NCBI GenBank assembly: GCA_934725855.1
Contig: CAKVCL010000020.1
Location: 1-64,000 of the forward strand
DNA: 64,000 nucleotides
Direction: 5' to 3'
From: an uncultured Cellulosilyticum sp.
GTDB lineage: Bacteria; Bacillota; Clostridia; Lachnospirales; Cellulosilyticaceae
The notes below the pieces were generated by a model. The model saw only the letters and a list, made by a program, of their open reading frames with translations. It did not search any database and was not told where the DNA came from. The position numbers and the translations under genes were made by a program. Positions 43,189-52,766 of this stretch are shown here, piece by piece; position 1 is the stretch's first letter; each line of letters starts with the position of its first letter.

Positions 43189-43974
43189 CTATACACTTGG
43201 TGTAAAGCCATAGGTTCTTAATATTTCATTTCCCTCTTCAGATTTTAGAAAATCTATAAAGCTTCTAGCTTCTTTTTCATTTTGAGTCGTTTTGATAATG
43301 CCAATCGGATACGTAACAGGTGTATGCCAGTTTTCCTCTGCTGTATCACAAATCACGACCTTTTTACTCGTTTTAGCATCTGTTTCATACACGATTCCCG
43401 CTTCAACATTTCCTGTCTCGACCCAAGTTAATACTTCTCTCACATTTTTTGCATAAACAAGGTAAGGCTCTATCTTGTCAAGTATTCCTAGTGTATTTAA
43501 AACTTCTATACTGTATTGTCCTACTGGCACACTTTCTATCTCACCAATTGCAAGCTTTCCTTTAAGCTCTCTATCTAATTCTTTAAATGACATCGAAGCA
43601 TCAGAACCAAGTGGCATAATGAGTACAAGCCTATTAGTTACTACTTCTTCAAGGCTATCTTGTAATATAAGTTCCTCATCTTCTAATGCTTTCATTTGCT
43701 TCATGCCTGCTGAGAAAAATACATCAACTGGTGCGCCTTGTTCAATTTGTTTTTGTAAAGTCCCAGATGCCCCAAAATTAAATTGTAGCTTAACATTTGG
43801 ATTGGCTTCCTCAAAAGCTGTTTTCATTTCTTCCATGCAATCGGTTAAACTAGCTGCTGCTGAAATGGTTAATGTTTGCTCTTGCACATTTTTCTTAGCA
43901 CACCCTACCATTCCAATACTAACTATCAAAACCATAAGTATGGCTATTTTTCTTTTTATACAAGTTAATTTCAT
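43189..43974 (-). CDS. modA: Molybdate-binding lipoprotein
   Basis: A 261-residue binding protein with lipobox IGMVGC (Cys25), then TISAAASLTDCMEEMK (an oxyanion-contact segment in ModA), FNFGASGTLQKQIEQGAP and FFSAGMKQM. It captures molybdate (possibly tungstate) at the cell surface. 14 bp upstream of modB. Confidence 0.92.
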   Translation of the reverse strand: MKLTCIKRKIAILMVLIVSIGMVGCAKKNVQEQTLTISAAASLTDCMEEMKTAFEEANPNVKLQFNFGASGTLQKQIEQGAPVDVFFSAGMKQMKALEDEELILQDSLEEVVTNRLVLIMPLGSDASMSFKELDRELKGKLAIGEIESVPVGQYSIEVLNTLGILDKIEPYLVYAKNVREVLTWVETGNVEAGIVYETDAKTSKKVVICDTAEENWHTPVTYPIGIIKTTQNEKEARSFIDFLKSEEGNEILRTYGFTPSV

Positions 43975-43989
43975 AGTTCCCTCCTATTA

Positions 43990-44514
43990 CTATCGACTTT
44001 GACTTTTTTTACTTTCTACTTGAATTGGCATTGCACATTCAGTAGCACTTCCCTTTAAAATACCAATGCCATGCTCTAAGCTTCCTATGATACTTTCCAA
44101 ATTTTCTTTAACCGCCTTTGGACTGCCTGGTAAGTTAATAATGAGTGTGTTTTTTCGAATACCTGCTACGCTGCGACTTAACATAGCACGTGGTGTAATC
44201 TGTAAACTGTAATAACGCATGGCTTCTGGAATACCGGGTACATTTTTTTCAATGATATCCAATGTAGCCTCTGGCGTACAGTCCCGTTTCGCAAAGCCTG
44301 TTCCCCCAGTGGTTAAAATCAAATCTACAAATTCAGAATCTGACCATTCTTTCATTTTGTCAGCTAATTCATCTCTCTCATCTGGTAAAATCACATAATC
44401 CTTTACTTCAAAGCCATAGGCTTCAACCATTTCCTTGATGAGTCCCCCACTACGGTCTTCACGTTCACCTCTAGAGCCTTTATCACTTGCTGTAATAATT
44501 CCTACACGAATCAT
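43990..44514 (-). CDS. mogA: Molybdopterin adenylyltransferase MogA/MoaB-type
   Basis: A 174-residue MoCF_biosynth protein with GIITASDKGSRGEREDRSG at the N-terminus and LTTGGTGFAKRDCTPEAT in the active site, ending LPGSPKAVKENL. It adenylates molybdopterin before Mo insertion by MoeA. Downstream of the MOSC gene. Confidence 0.9.
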   Translation of the reverse strand: MIRVGIITASDKGSRGEREDRSGGLIKEMVEAYGFEVKDYVILPDERDELADKMKEWSDSEFVDLILTTGGTGFAKRDCTPEATLDIIEKNVPGIPEAMRYYSLQITPRAMLSRSVAGIRKNTLIINLPGSPKAVKENLESIIGSLEHGIGILKGSATECAMPIQVESKKSQSR

Positions 44515-44549
44515 TTCTTGCCTCCAGTAATTATTTTTGACTTTATTGT

Positions 44550-44984
44550 TTATTCCTTGATGATTTCCATTTCATCGCCTACTTTAAAACGCCCACCTTT
44601 AAGGACTTTTGCAAATACACCTTCTCTCGGCATAATGCAATCCCCTACTTGATGAAAGATTTGGCAATGCGAGTGGCACTTTTTACCAATTTGAGTCATT
44701 TCAAGCTCTACCTCATTACATCTAAAACGTGTCCCAACAGGTAAATTTTTAAAATCAATGCCTTGTACAATCACATTTTCTCCAAATGCACCAGGCTGTA
44801 CCTTTGCCCCTCTTTGCTTAAACGCTTCAATTTGCTCATAAGAGATTAAGCTTACTTGTCGATGCCATTTACCCGCATGCGCATCATTTTCTATTCCAAA
44901 ATCTTCAATGAAAGCGGCTTCATGAATATTGACTTTTTGTGTCCCACGTTTCTCACTAATACATATTGCTGTTACTTTTCCCAT
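44550..44984 (-). CDS. MOSC-domain protein
   Basis: A 144-residue single-domain MOSC protein with GAFGENVIVQGIDF and a Cys-containing IGKKCHSHCQIF loop (family sulfur-carrier cysteine region). MOSC proteins act in sulfur or Mo cofactor handling; in Clostridia this short form is routinely next to moaA and mogA. The ATG at 44984 follows TTGGAGGCTAAG, which is the end of moaA. Confidence 0.85.
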   Translation of the reverse strand: MGKVTAICISEKRGTQKVNIHEAAFIEDFGIENDAHAGKWHRQVSLISYEQIEAFKQRGAKVQPGAFGENVIVQGIDFKNLPVGTRFRCNEVELEMTQIGKKCHSHCQIFHQVGDCIMPREGVFAKVLKGGRFKVGDEMEIIKE

Positions 44985-44985
44985 C

Positions 44986-45963
44986 TTAGCCTCCAATTTG
45001 TGCCATGATCTTATTTTCTACCTCTAAAGTTTCTTCTTCACCAAAATGATGACGTTCTGGTTTATTTATGATGGCATCATTAATTTTTTTCGTTAATTCT
45101 TGTTCTTCTACCCCATTTCTTAATAGTGCCTTTAAATCTATTCCCGACTTAGAATGCAAACAAAGCTTTAAAAAGCCATCTGCTGTCAACCTTACCCTAT
45201 TGCAGTTATCACAAAAGCAATCACTTACCGCACTAATAAATCCAATCTTACCTTTAAAATTTTCTAAAGTATAATAAACGCTTGGTCCATTCCCTAATCT
45301 TCCTTGATAAGGGGTTAGTTTTCCAAAAGCCGCTTCTATCTTTGCCATAATCTCCTGCTTTTTCATAGGGACTAAATCTTTTCCTAGACCAATTGGCATG
45401 ATTTCAATAAAGCGAACATGAATCATCTCATCTTTTGCAAGCGCTACAAGGCTTAAGATATCATCTTCATTTAAATTTTTAGCAATTAGGGCGTTCACCT
45501 TTACTGATTTCAATTTGCTCTGTGCTACCTGATGAATGACATCTAATACTTTTTCTAATCCATCTACTCGTGTAATTTCCTTAAAGCGTTTTTTATCTAA
45601 CGTATCTAAGCTTATATTGATAGAAGTAATGCCTGCCTCAATAAGCTCCTCTAGACTTTCACCTAGTAATAGTCCATTAGTTGTTAATGTAATTTCTTCA
45701 ATACCCTCTATTTGGTGAATGCCTTTTATTAGTTCGATAAGGTTTTTTCTTACAAGTGGCTCTCCACCCGTTAATTTAATCTTCTTCACCCCTAATTTTG
45801 CCATGCTTTTGCAAACTTTAAGGATTTCTTCAAATCTTAGTATTTCATCATGGGCCATACAGGAAATACCTTCCTCAGGCATACAATAAGTACATCTGAA
45901 ATTACACCTGTCTGTTACAGAAACTCTTAAGTATTCTACTATCCTCTTTCTTCCATCCTTCAT
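44986..45963 (-). CDS. moaA: GTP 3',8-cyclase
   Basis: A 325-residue radical SAM enzyme that begins molybdopterin synthesis from GTP. The N-terminal cluster is CNFRCTYC (about 18-25), with KLTGGEPLVRK; the C-terminal [4Fe-4S] motif is CFCDNCNR...LKLC. The C-terminus ends in Gly-Gly, needed for activity in MoaA. Complete length. Confidence 0.95.
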   Translation of the reverse strand: MKDGRKRIVEYLRVSVTDRCNFRCTYCMPEEGISCMAHDEILRFEEILKVCKSMAKLGVKKIKLTGGEPLVRKNLIELIKGIHQIEGIEEITLTTNGLLLGESLEELIEAGITSINISLDTLDKKRFKEITRVDGLEKVLDVIHQVAQSKLKSVKVNALIAKNLNEDDILSLVALAKDEMIHVRFIEIMPIGLGKDLVPMKKQEIMAKIEAAFGKLTPYQGRLGNGPSVYYTLENFKGKIGFISAVSDCFCDNCNRVRLTADGFLKLCLHSKSGIDLKALLRNGVEEQELTKKINDAIINKPERHHFGEEETLEVENKIMAQIGG

Positions 45964-46001
45964 TTTATGTTCCTCAATTCACAACTCATCTAGCCTATTA
46001 T

Positions 46002-46529
46002 TTACTTTCCTATCTTTGCTCCACCATTTTCTTCATCATGAATATAATCTAAAATTACTTTAAATACCTTTCCAAAATCATCTAAGCCTATACAAGCTAC
46101 ACCCTCTATTTTTAAAGCAGTATCCGTTACAAGTGCCAGTAACGTCTCTTTTCGGCAAACACTTTCAGCCGATACACCTGAGCGGACAATTTCTATTTTA
46201 GGATAATGCGAATACTTCATTCCCTCCAAAATTATGATATCCATCTCTTTTTGCAGCTCAATTAAATTTTCTATTTTTGGCATCATGTCCTCTTTAATCA
46301 TCATGACTTTCGTCTTAGAATACACAATGACATTCTTTGCCCCTGCTTCTTTATGCTTGTAACTATCTGTTCCTTCATGGTCAGCCTTAAATTCGTGCCC
46401 ATCATGCTTAATGACACCAACTTTATAACCTTTTTGAGTTAAAGCCTTCACAAGTTTTGTAATCAGCGTGGTCTTGCCTGAATTTTTAATACCGCTTACT
46501 GCAAAAATACATTGCTTTTTTATTTGCAT
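46002..46529 (-). CDS. mobB: Molybdopterin-guanine dinucleotide biosynthesis protein B
   Basis: A 175-residue P-loop protein with Walker A GIKNSGKTT (about residue 14) and the MobB landmarks VGVIKHDGH and DSYKHKEAGA. MobB binds GTP and assists MobA. Co-directional with moaA and moaC. Confidence 0.9.
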   Translation of the reverse strand: MQIKKQCIFAVSGIKNSGKTTLITKLVKALTQKGYKVGVIKHDGHEFKADHEGTDSYKHKEAGAKNVIVYSKTKVMMIKEDMMPKIENLIELQKEMDIIILEGMKYSHYPKIEIVRSGVSAESVCRKETLLALVTDTALKIEGVACIGLDDFGKVFKVILDYIHDEENGGAKIGK

Positions 46530-46605
46530 GGTTATCTCACTTTATTTATTCCGTATATTTTTTTAGTTTTATATTAATCTTTTGTTTGCTTTTAGCTTTA
46601 AATCT

Positions 46606-47091
46606 TTAATTCTCACTTCTGATGTAATGACCGCTTTTACCACCTTGTTTTTCAAGAAGTTTAATATCACTGATTATCATTCCCTTATCTATGGCTTTAC
46701 ACATATCATAGATTGTGAGTAATGCTACATTGACACCTGTTAGTGCTTCCATCTCTACACCTGTTTGCCCACTAACTTTTACGAGGCACCTAGCTTCCAC
46801 CACACTATTTTTTTCATCTATCTTAAAATCAATGCTACATTTTGTGAGCATGAGTGGATGACACATAGGAATGAGTTCCCATGTCCTCTTTGCTGCCATA
46901 ATGCCAGCCACGCGTGCTACGCCTAGTACATCACCTTTTGTAACGTTTCCACTTTTAATTGCCTTAAGCACAGCTTCATTCATTTGAATTTTACCTGATG
47001 CAATCGCTTCTCTTTGTGTGACTTGTTTTTCTGTTACATCCACCATAACGGCATTGCCTTGTGCATCAAAATGAGTGAATTGTTTTTCCAT
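46606..47091 (-). CDS. moaC: Cyclic pyranopterin monophosphate synthase
   Basis: A 161-residue MoaC with [14 protein letters not shown] at the N-terminus, [17 protein letters not shown] and [23 protein letters not shown]. Works after MoaA. A 76-bp AT-rich gap separates it from mobB. Confidence 0.95.
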   Translation of the reverse strand: MEKQFTHFDAQGNAVMVDVTEKQVTQREAIASGKIQMNEAVLKAIKSGNVTKGDVLGVARVAGIMAAKRTWELIPMCHPLMLTKCSIDFKIDEKNSVVEARCLVKVSGQTGVEMEALTGVNVALLTIYDMCKAIDKGMIISDIKLLEKQGGKSGHYIRSEN

Positions 47092-47106
47092 ATTTCTAGC
47101 CTCTTT

Positions 47107-48312
47107 CTACAATAAAATAACTTGCACTTTTTCTTCCACTTCTAAAGAAGGCGTCCCAGCTGGAATTTCAATCAGTGCATTACATAAGCTCATGGTATAC
47201 AGTGAACCAGAACTATGATTATCATGAGGTAAATACACCTTTCCATTCTCATATTTTGCTCTAATAAAACGTCGTTTCTTACTTTTCTTCTGGAAGGTAT
47301 CACAAAGCGTTGCTTCGACTTTGCAAGTTAAAATAGTCGTATCACCTGTTAATTTAGCTAATAGTGGACGGACTAGTAACTCAAAATTCGTAAGCGAGGC
47401 AAAAGGATTTCCTGATAAGCTCACCATAAGTGAACCCTTATAGCTAAAAGCCAAGACTGGTGTTCCTGGCTGAATCTGCACCCGCCAAAATAACCGCTTT
47501 GCCCCTAAAACTTTAATTACATCATGCATAATGTCTTTTTTACCAACAGAAACACCCCCTGTTGTAATCCATAAATCCACTTGCTCAATATGGGTTTCAA
47601 TCACTTTAGCAATTTCCTGTGCCGTATCGCCACATGTTTTTAAATAGCAAATAGGAATACCAAGTTCCTCCCCTCTTTGCTCAATCATAATTCCGTTACT
47701 ATTATAAATTTTACCCTTTTCAAGTGGCTCACCTGGTAATGTTAGCTCATCTCCTGTGCAAATTAGAGCAACCTTAGGCTGGCGATAAACTCTTACTTCA
47801 CCATATCCTAGGCTGGCTAATACCCCTAATTTTATAGCAGAAAGTTTTTCACCTTTAGAAAGAACCTTTTGACCTTCCTTAATATCTTCACCTGCAAAAC
47901 AATAATTGTCATAGGCTTTTAAACTTTTATAAAGGGCAACCTCTTCTTCTCCATAATCCGTATCCTCTTGTCTAATCACTGTATTACACCCTTTTGGAAT
48001 AGGGGCACCTGTCATAATGCGTACGGCCTCTTTGCTTTTTACTTCTTCGCTAAAATATTCTCCTGCACATACCTCACCAATAACCTTTAGTTTAACTGGC
48101 TGCTCTCTCTCTGCGCCTTCGCTATCTTCTGCTTTAAGGGCATACCCATCTAATGGTGAACGGTCAAAAGGAGGCTGAGAAAAAGATGCCCAAATATCTT
48201 CTGCTAAAATACGTCTATTCGCTTTTTCTAAAGGCAAAGTTTCATATTCATTTACAAACATTATTTCTTGTAATAAGTTTTCTATGGCTTGTTCTAATGG
48301 AATATCTTGCAT
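47107..48312 (-). CDS. moeA: Molybdopterin molybdenumtransferase
   Basis: A 401-residue MoeA with the four usual domains: FSQPPFDRSPLDGYA (about 57), a MoCF domain with TTGGVSVGKKD (about 240) and a C-terminal beta domain. It inserts Mo into adenylated molybdopterin. 4 bp downstream of the MoeA-like gene. Confidence 0.93.
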   Translation of the reverse strand: MQDIPLEQAIENLLQEIMFVNEYETLPLEKANRRILAEDIWASFSQPPFDRSPLDGYALKAEDSEGAEREQPVKLKVIGEVCAGEYFSEEVKSKEAVRIMTGAPIPKGCNTVIRQEDTDYGEEEVALYKSLKAYDNYCFAGEDIKEGQKVLSKGEKLSAIKLGVLASLGYGEVRVYRQPKVALICTGDELTLPGEPLEKGKIYNSNGIMIEQRGEELGIPICYLKTCGDTAQEIAKVIETHIEQVDLWITTGGVSVGKKDIMHDVIKVLGAKRLFWRVQIQPGTPVLAFSYKGSLMVSLSGNPFASLTNFELLVRPLLAKLTGDTTILTCKVEATLCDTFQKKSKKRRFIRAKYENGKVYLPHDNHSSGSLYTMSLCNALIEIPAGTPSLEVEEKVQVILL

Positions 48313-48316
48313 TTTT

Positions 48317-49339
48317 TTACACTCCTTTGCCGAAGCTGCAATGCGGATAAGTACAAGGCTTACATCCTGTGCATAATCCGCCGTGTCCTAATGCTACTAA
48401 ATCTCTTTTGCTCAGCTTCTCACCTGCTATGACACGTGGTAACACTAAATCAAATACCGTTGCGCCAGCATACATCACACACCCTGGAAGTCCCATAATT
48501 GGAATGTCTCCTTTATAAGCTAATAAAAACATGGCACCCGGTAATACTGGCGCGCCATAAGAAATAATGCTTGCCCCTGTACTTTGGATAGCTGTTGGGG
48601 TCACATCATCAGGATCAACACTCATTCCACCTGTGCAAACAATTATATCCGCACCTTGGTTTAAAAAGTCATCAATCGCTTTTGTAATTTGCTCTACTTT
48701 GTCATCCACAATAACTTGTCCTAAAATTTCTGCTCCAAAAGGTTCAAATTTTTGTCTAATAACAGGCCCAAAAGCATCTTTAATACGTCCTTTAAAAACT
48801 TCACTTCCTGTTGTCACAATCCCTACCTTCTTGTGCAAATAAGGCATCAGTTTTAAAAGTGGTTCGCTTCCAGCTACCTTTTTAACCTCTTCCATCGCTT
48901 CTTTCTCAATAAGTAATGGAATAATTCTTGTTCCTGCTATCTTTTCACCCTTTTTTATTGGCATATTATTGTGCCTTGTGGCAATCATGATACGTTCTAT
49001 ACTATTAATTTTAAATAATCGATGCACATCTACTTTAAGCACCCCATCACATTTGGCAATGACTTCAATTTTACCTTCTTTTACTTCTGAAGGCTCCATA
49101 TAATCATTTTTGCAAATGCCATATAAAATCTGGGCTGCTTCGTTCTCATGAAGCATATTGTCATCTTTTTCCCAAATGTAAAGATGTTCTTTTCCAATAG
49201 AAAGGAGTATCGGAATATCTTCCTCGGTAACAACATGGCCCTTTTTAAAAGCAACACCTTTTTTCACATCCTTAATAATCTGTGTAATGTCATGACAAAG
49301 CACATGACCTACAGCATCTTCTGTACGTATTTGCTTCAT
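48317..49339 (-). CDS. MoeA-like molybdopterin-binding protein with a C-terminal cysteine cluster
   Basis: A 340-residue protein with a divergent N-terminus (about 1-170), a MoCF-type domain (VGIVTTGSEVFKGRI about 178, CTGGMSVDPDDVTPTAI about 250) and a tail containing CTGCKPCTYPHCSFG. The tail gives four cysteines in a Cx2Cx2Cx4C spacing, which could bind a metal cluster. It lacks the domain layout of true MoeA. Homologues accompany molybdenum hydroxylase genes in clostridia; function is not established. It is first in the Mo operon, so its expression sets the operon. Confidence 0.82.
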   Translation of the reverse strand: MKQIRTEDAVGHVLCHDITQIIKDVKKGVAFKKGHVVTEEDIPILLSIGKEHLYIWEKDDNMLHENEAAQILYGICKNDYMEPSEVKEGKIEVIAKCDGVLKVDVHRLFKINSIERIMIATRHNNMPIKKGEKIAGTRIIPLLIEKEAMEEVKKVAGSEPLLKLMPYLHKKVGIVTTGSEVFKGRIKDAFGPVIRQKFEPFGAEILGQVIVDDKVEQITKAIDDFLNQGADIIVCTGGMSVDPDDVTPTAIQSTGASIISYGAPVLPGAMFLLAYKGDIPIMGLPGCVMYAGATVFDLVLPRVIAGEKLSKRDLVALGHGGLCTGCKPCTYPHCSFGKGV

Positions 49340-49411
49340 TATTTATGCTCCTTCACTATTTTTCCAGATAGATTGTTAATTTTTCTACTATCTTAATACT
49401 ATATGCTTCAC

Positions 49412-49446
49412 ATTATATCTTGTCTGTGATTAATCTCACAAACTTA
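49412..49446 (-). promoter_or_regulatory. Candidate promoter of the Mo cofactor operon
   Basis: On the - strand, TTGTGA (spacer 18 nt) and TATAAT (49417-49412), with a predicted start near 49405, about 65 nt before the start codon. The -35 is 4 of 6 and overlaps a perfect CRP-like palindrome. Confidence 0.5.
49425..49440. promoter_or_regulatory. CRP/FNR-family-type palindrome overlapping the Mo operon promoter
   Basis: TGTGA-TTAATC-TCACA is a perfect two-fold TGTGA-N6-TCACA site. This is the CRP consensus of Gram-negative bacteria and is close to sites of other Crp/Fnr regulators. Here it overlaps the -35, so repression or a different start site would have to be assumed. No such regulator is in the window. 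Confidence 0.55.
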
Positions 49447-49509
49447 ACTGACACAACCCTCCTCATTTATTAAGTTTATTCGCTAGAGGATAAATTATGT
49501 ACGGTTAGC

Positions 49510-49555
49510 AAAAAATGCAACTGACTATTTACTTTATAATCAGCTGCACTTTTTA
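49510..49555. terminator. Hairpin between spoVG and the Mo operon
   Basis: TGCAACTGACTAT (49516-49528) and ATAATCAGCTGCA (49536-49548) pair over 13 bp with two G-U pairs. The - strand follows with six T (49515-49510) and the + strand with CTTTTT. A weak TTTACA/TAAAAA promoter lies just upstream on the - strand, so this could be an attenuator of the Mo operon or an independent terminator. The remainder of 49340-49665 shows nothing else. Confidence 0.55.
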
Positions 49556-49622
49556 CACTTTAATTCCAGAATTGTAAAGTTTTAAATTTCAAAATCCTCT
49601 GAGTGAAAATTACTACTCTAAT

Positions 49623-49659
49623 AAAAAAGGATGCTTCACAATATGGAAAGCATCCTTTT
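49623..49659 (-). terminator. Terminator of spoVG
   Basis: GGATGCTT and AAGCATCC form an 8-bp stem, with A/T runs on both sides giving TTTTTT on the - strand directly after spoVG. Confidence 0.85.
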
Positions 49660-49665
49660 ATGTAC

Positions 49666-49971
49666 TTATTCTTCAAATCCTAAATCACTCTCATCTGCAA
49701 TAGCAGCTTCATCAGAAAGAAGAACCATTTCATATTTTTCTAATACTTGATTTTGAATGCGATCTCTTGTTTCTGAATTAATAGGATGTGCAATGTCTCT
49801 AAATTCCCCATCTAATGTCTTGCGACTTGGCATTGCGATAAAACGACCTTTGTCTCCTTCAATAACTTTGATATCATGAACAACAAATTCATTATCAAAT
49901 GTAACTGATACAACGGCTTTCATTTTACCATCTTTATTAATCTTTCTTACTCTGATATCTGTGATTTCCAT
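49666..49971 (-). CDS. spoVG: Septation protein SpoVG
   Basis: A 101-residue SpoVG, an RNA/DNA-binding regulator of septation and sporulation. It begins [11 protein letters not shown] and contains [22 protein letters not shown] and [11 protein letters not shown], the strongly conserved family sequence. ATG 49971 has GGAGG upstream; an adjacent in-frame TTG is less likely. Confidence 0.95.
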   Translation of the reverse strand: MEITDIRVRKINKDGKMKAVVSVTFDNEFVVHDIKVIEGDKGRFIAMPSRKTLDGEFRDIAHPINSETRDRIQNQVLEKYEMVLLSDEAAIADESDLGFEE

Positions 49972-50050
49972 TAGCAAAATCCTCCCTGTTATTAACTAGC
50001 GCCATGATGGCTTTCCTATTAATAAAAATTAATTCTTTTTATTTATTTGA

Positions 50051-50079
50051 ATTATAAAATGTTTTTTCTAAATAGTCAA
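50051..50079 (-). promoter_or_regulatory. Promoter of spoVG
   Basis: TTGACT (50079-50074), 17-nt spacer and TATAAT (50056-50051) on the - strand, a near-consensus SigA promoter about 80 bp before the start. The leader has a small GCCATCATGGC palindrome. Confidence 0.85.
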
Positions 50080-50167
50080 TATTTTTTTGTTTTTACTTAA
50101 AATTCCATATATTTTTCATGAATGCATATCGTCTTTTTTATAGATATTATTATTATCTTTATTAATT

Positions 50168-51277
50168 CTATACAATATTTCTCTTTTCAAGAAGAATAAT
50201 ATTATCTTTGGTACCAATAACACTTTGTCCATCAGAAACAAAAACTTGTTTATCTAGGATTGCATTTTCGATCACACAATTCTTTCCAATGGTTGCACCT
50301 TCCATAATAATTGAATCTTTAATAACGGTTCCTTCACCTACAAATACTTTTCTAAATAAAACAGAATTTTTGACTTCACCATTAACAATGTCCCCACCAC
50401 TGACAATACTATTGGTTACCTTTGCTTTCGCATTGAACTTAGTTGGTGGCTCATCTTTTGCTTTTGTAGAAATATATGGGTACGTATTAAAGAAAAGATT
50501 TCTTACTTCTGGTGTAAGGAAATCCATATTAATACGATAGAATTCATTAATATCTCTAATTCTTCTCCAGTATCCATCAAAATGATATCCGTAAATTTTG
50601 AGTTTTTTACGATAACGAATGATAATATCGCTTACAAAACTATAACGTCCTTCTGATTCTAATTGCTCTAATAATTTAATCAGAAGTTCTCTACTAATCA
50701 CATAAATACCAAGTGAAACTGTTGTATACTGTGGATTAAGTGGTTTTTCTTCAAAATCAATCATTTGCTTATTATCATCTAATCCAATAACACCATAATC
50801 CTCTACTGCATAAGTATTCATATCTTTATAGGCAATTGTAATATCTGCATTTTTTTGTTCATGATATTTAATCAGTTTTTCATAATCCATTTTATAAATT
50901 TGTTCCCCAGAAGTAATGACCACATAAGGCTCATTACTTTTCTTAAGGAAATCAATATTTTGGTAAATACTATCTGCAGTTCCTCTATAACCATAGGTTT
51001 CTTGGTTTAACATGGTTGGGGTAAATAAGAATAACCCCGTTTTTTTACGTCCAAAATCCCACCATTTAGATGAACCAATATGATCTGCCAGTGATCTACC
51101 ACTGTATTGAGAAATAACGGCTACTTTTTTAATACCAGAGTTACTTAAGTTACTTAATGCAAAATCTATTGATCGATAAGATCCGCCAACAGGCATAGCT
51201 GCAACATTTCTTTGTTTTGTTAATACACCTAATGTATTTCTTTTTCCACCTGCTAAAATAATTCCTATTGCTCTCAT
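50168..51277 (-). CDS. glgD: Glucose-1-phosphate adenylyltransferase subunit GlgD
   Basis: A 369-residue GlgD. The N-terminal nucleotidyltransferase domain starts IGIILAGGKRNTLGVLTKQR, and the C-terminal left-handed beta-helix has the hexapeptide repeats (NSIVSGGDIVNG, IIMEGATIGKN). In Firmicutes GlgD is the partner that stimulates GlgC in glycogen synthesis. 12 bp after glgC. Confidence 0.93.
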   Translation of the reverse strand: MRAIGIILAGGKRNTLGVLTKQRNVAAMPVGGSYRSIDFALSNLSNSGIKKVAVISQYSGRSLADHIGSSKWWDFGRKKTGLFLFTPTMLNQETYGYRGTADSIYQNIDFLKKSNEPYVVITSGEQIYKMDYEKLIKYHEQKNADITIAYKDMNTYAVEDYGVIGLDDNKQMIDFEEKPLNPQYTTVSLGIYVISRELLIKLLEQLESEGRYSFVSDIIIRYRKKLKIYGYHFDGYWRRIRDINEFYRINMDFLTPEVRNLFFNTYPYISTKAKDEPPTKFNAKAKVTNSIVSGGDIVNGEVKNSVLFRKVFVGEGTVIKDSIIMEGATIGKNCVIENAILDKQVFVSDGQSVIGTKDNIILLEKRNIV

Positions 51278-51289
51278 ATCTTTTCCCCC

Positions 51290-52558
51290 CTATATAATCA
51301 GTGAATGTCCACTCTCTAATATTCCATTTTCGTAGTGATCTTGTAAGGTTCGTCCACTTACTTCGCAGTTCTTACCAATTTTCACATTGTCCGGAACAAC
51401 GGTATTATCCCCAATAACTGTAATACCACTAGAATAGATATGAGGTTTTGTAATATGAGGTACAGCTTCACCTACCCCTATATATGTATTTTCACCTATT
51501 TCACTCTTCTCAGATACGATACAAGTTTCTAGGTTTGCCCCTTTACGTACAATGGTTTCACCCATTACGATAGAGTTCTTTACAACAGCCCCTTCTTCAA
51601 TAATGACTTTAGGTCCTAAAACAGAATGATATACCTCTCCATATACTTCACAACCTTCAGAAACTAAAGATTGCTCGATAATAGCTTCTTCCCCTACATA
51701 TTGTGGTAATTGATGCTCGGTATTGGTATAAATCTTCCAGAACTCATCATATAAATTAAAGACAGGCACAGTTTCTGTTAATTCCATATTCGCTTTCCAA
51801 TATGCATCAATTGTACCAATGTCTCTCCAATAGTCATTAAAGCGGTAAGCATATACATTCATCTCTCCATTAATCATCTCTGGAATAATATGTTTACCAA
51901 AGTCACTATCTTCATGAATAGTATTATCTTTAAGCAGTGCTTCTCTTAATACCTTCCATGTAAAGATATAAATCCCCATAGAAGCTAAATTGCTCTTTGG
52001 CTGAGCTGGTTTTTCTTCAAACTCAATAATTCTATCATTTGAATCTGCATTCATAATACCAAATTGAGGTGCAATTTCCATTGGCACTTCAATAACAGCA
52101 ATTGTAGCATCTGCATTATTTTTCTTATGTTCCTCAAGCATGGCACTATAGTCCATTTTATAAACATGATCCCCAGATAACACTAAAATGTATTCAGGGT
52201 TATAATCATCAATATATCTAATGTTATGATAAATCGCATTAGCTGTACCAGAATACCAAGATCCTTCTTTTTTACCTGTTTTTTGGAACGGTGGTAAAAC
52301 TGTAACGCCACCACTTCTTCTATCTAAGTCCCATGGAATACCTATTCCGATATGCTTAGTTAAAAGTAATGGCTCATATTGTGTTAAGACTCCTACTGTA
52401 TCAATCCCTGAGTTAATACAGTTACTTAGTGGGAAGTCAATAATTCTATATTTTCCACCAAACATTACTGCAGGTTTTGCTATTTGTTTAGTTAATGTTC
52501 CTAATCGGCTGCCTTGCCCACCTGCTAGTAGCATGGCAATCATTTCTTTCTTATTCAT
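51290..52558 (-). CDS. glgC: Glucose-1-phosphate adenylyltransferase catalytic subunit GlgC
   Basis: A 422-residue enzyme making ADP-glucose from glucose-1-phosphate and [25 protein letters not shown] (N-terminal nucleotide loop), [10 protein letters not shown] and [12 protein letters not shown] are the catalytic motifs; the C-terminal beta-helix follows. First gene of the glgC-glgD operon. Confidence 0.95.
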   Translation of the reverse strand: MNKKEMIAMLLAGGQGSRLGTLTKQIAKPAVMFGGKYRIIDFPLSNCINSGIDTVGVLTQYEPLLLTKHIGIGIPWDLDRRSGGVTVLPPFQKTGKKEGSWYSGTANAIYHNIRYIDDYNPEYILVLSGDHVYKMDYSAMLEEHKKNNADATIAVIEVPMEIAPQFGIMNADSNDRIIEFEEKPAQPKSNLASMGIYIFTWKVLREALLKDNTIHEDSDFGKHIIPEMINGEMNVYAYRFNDYWRDIGTIDAYWKANMELTETVPVFNLYDEFWKIYTNTEHQLPQYVGEEAIIEQSLVSEGCEVYGEVYHSVLGPKVIIEEGAVVKNSIVMGETIVRKGANLETCIVSEKSEIGENTYIGVGEAVPHITKPHIYSSGITVIGDNTVVPDNVKIGKNCEVSGRTLQDHYENGILESGHSLII

Positions 52559-52626
52559 GCAATCCCTCCTACCCCTTCTCTATCGAGTTATATTTTGAAT
52601 AAATTTAATGTACCTTACGTATTAGC

Positions 52627-52655
52627 ATTGTATCATTTTTCCATTTTTCATACAA
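52627..52655 (-). promoter_or_regulatory. Promoter of glgCD
   Basis: TTGTAT (52655-52650), 17-nt spacer and TACAAT (52632-52627) on the - strand, about 65 bp before the glgC start. Confidence 0.65.
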
Positions 52656-52766
52656 TAATTTGAATAAATATTTTATATTAATGTTGTACAAAATTTCGGA
52701 CTTTTTTTCTCCTTGACGGTTTTCTTTGACTCATCTTATATTTTTTTACAACTTTTACATTTTTCT

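Noticed and set aside
49340..49560. Molybdenum cofactor riboswitch upstream of the Mo operon
   Set aside because: The leader from the candidate promoter is about 65 nt and lacks the conserved multi-stem architecture; only one hairpin is present.
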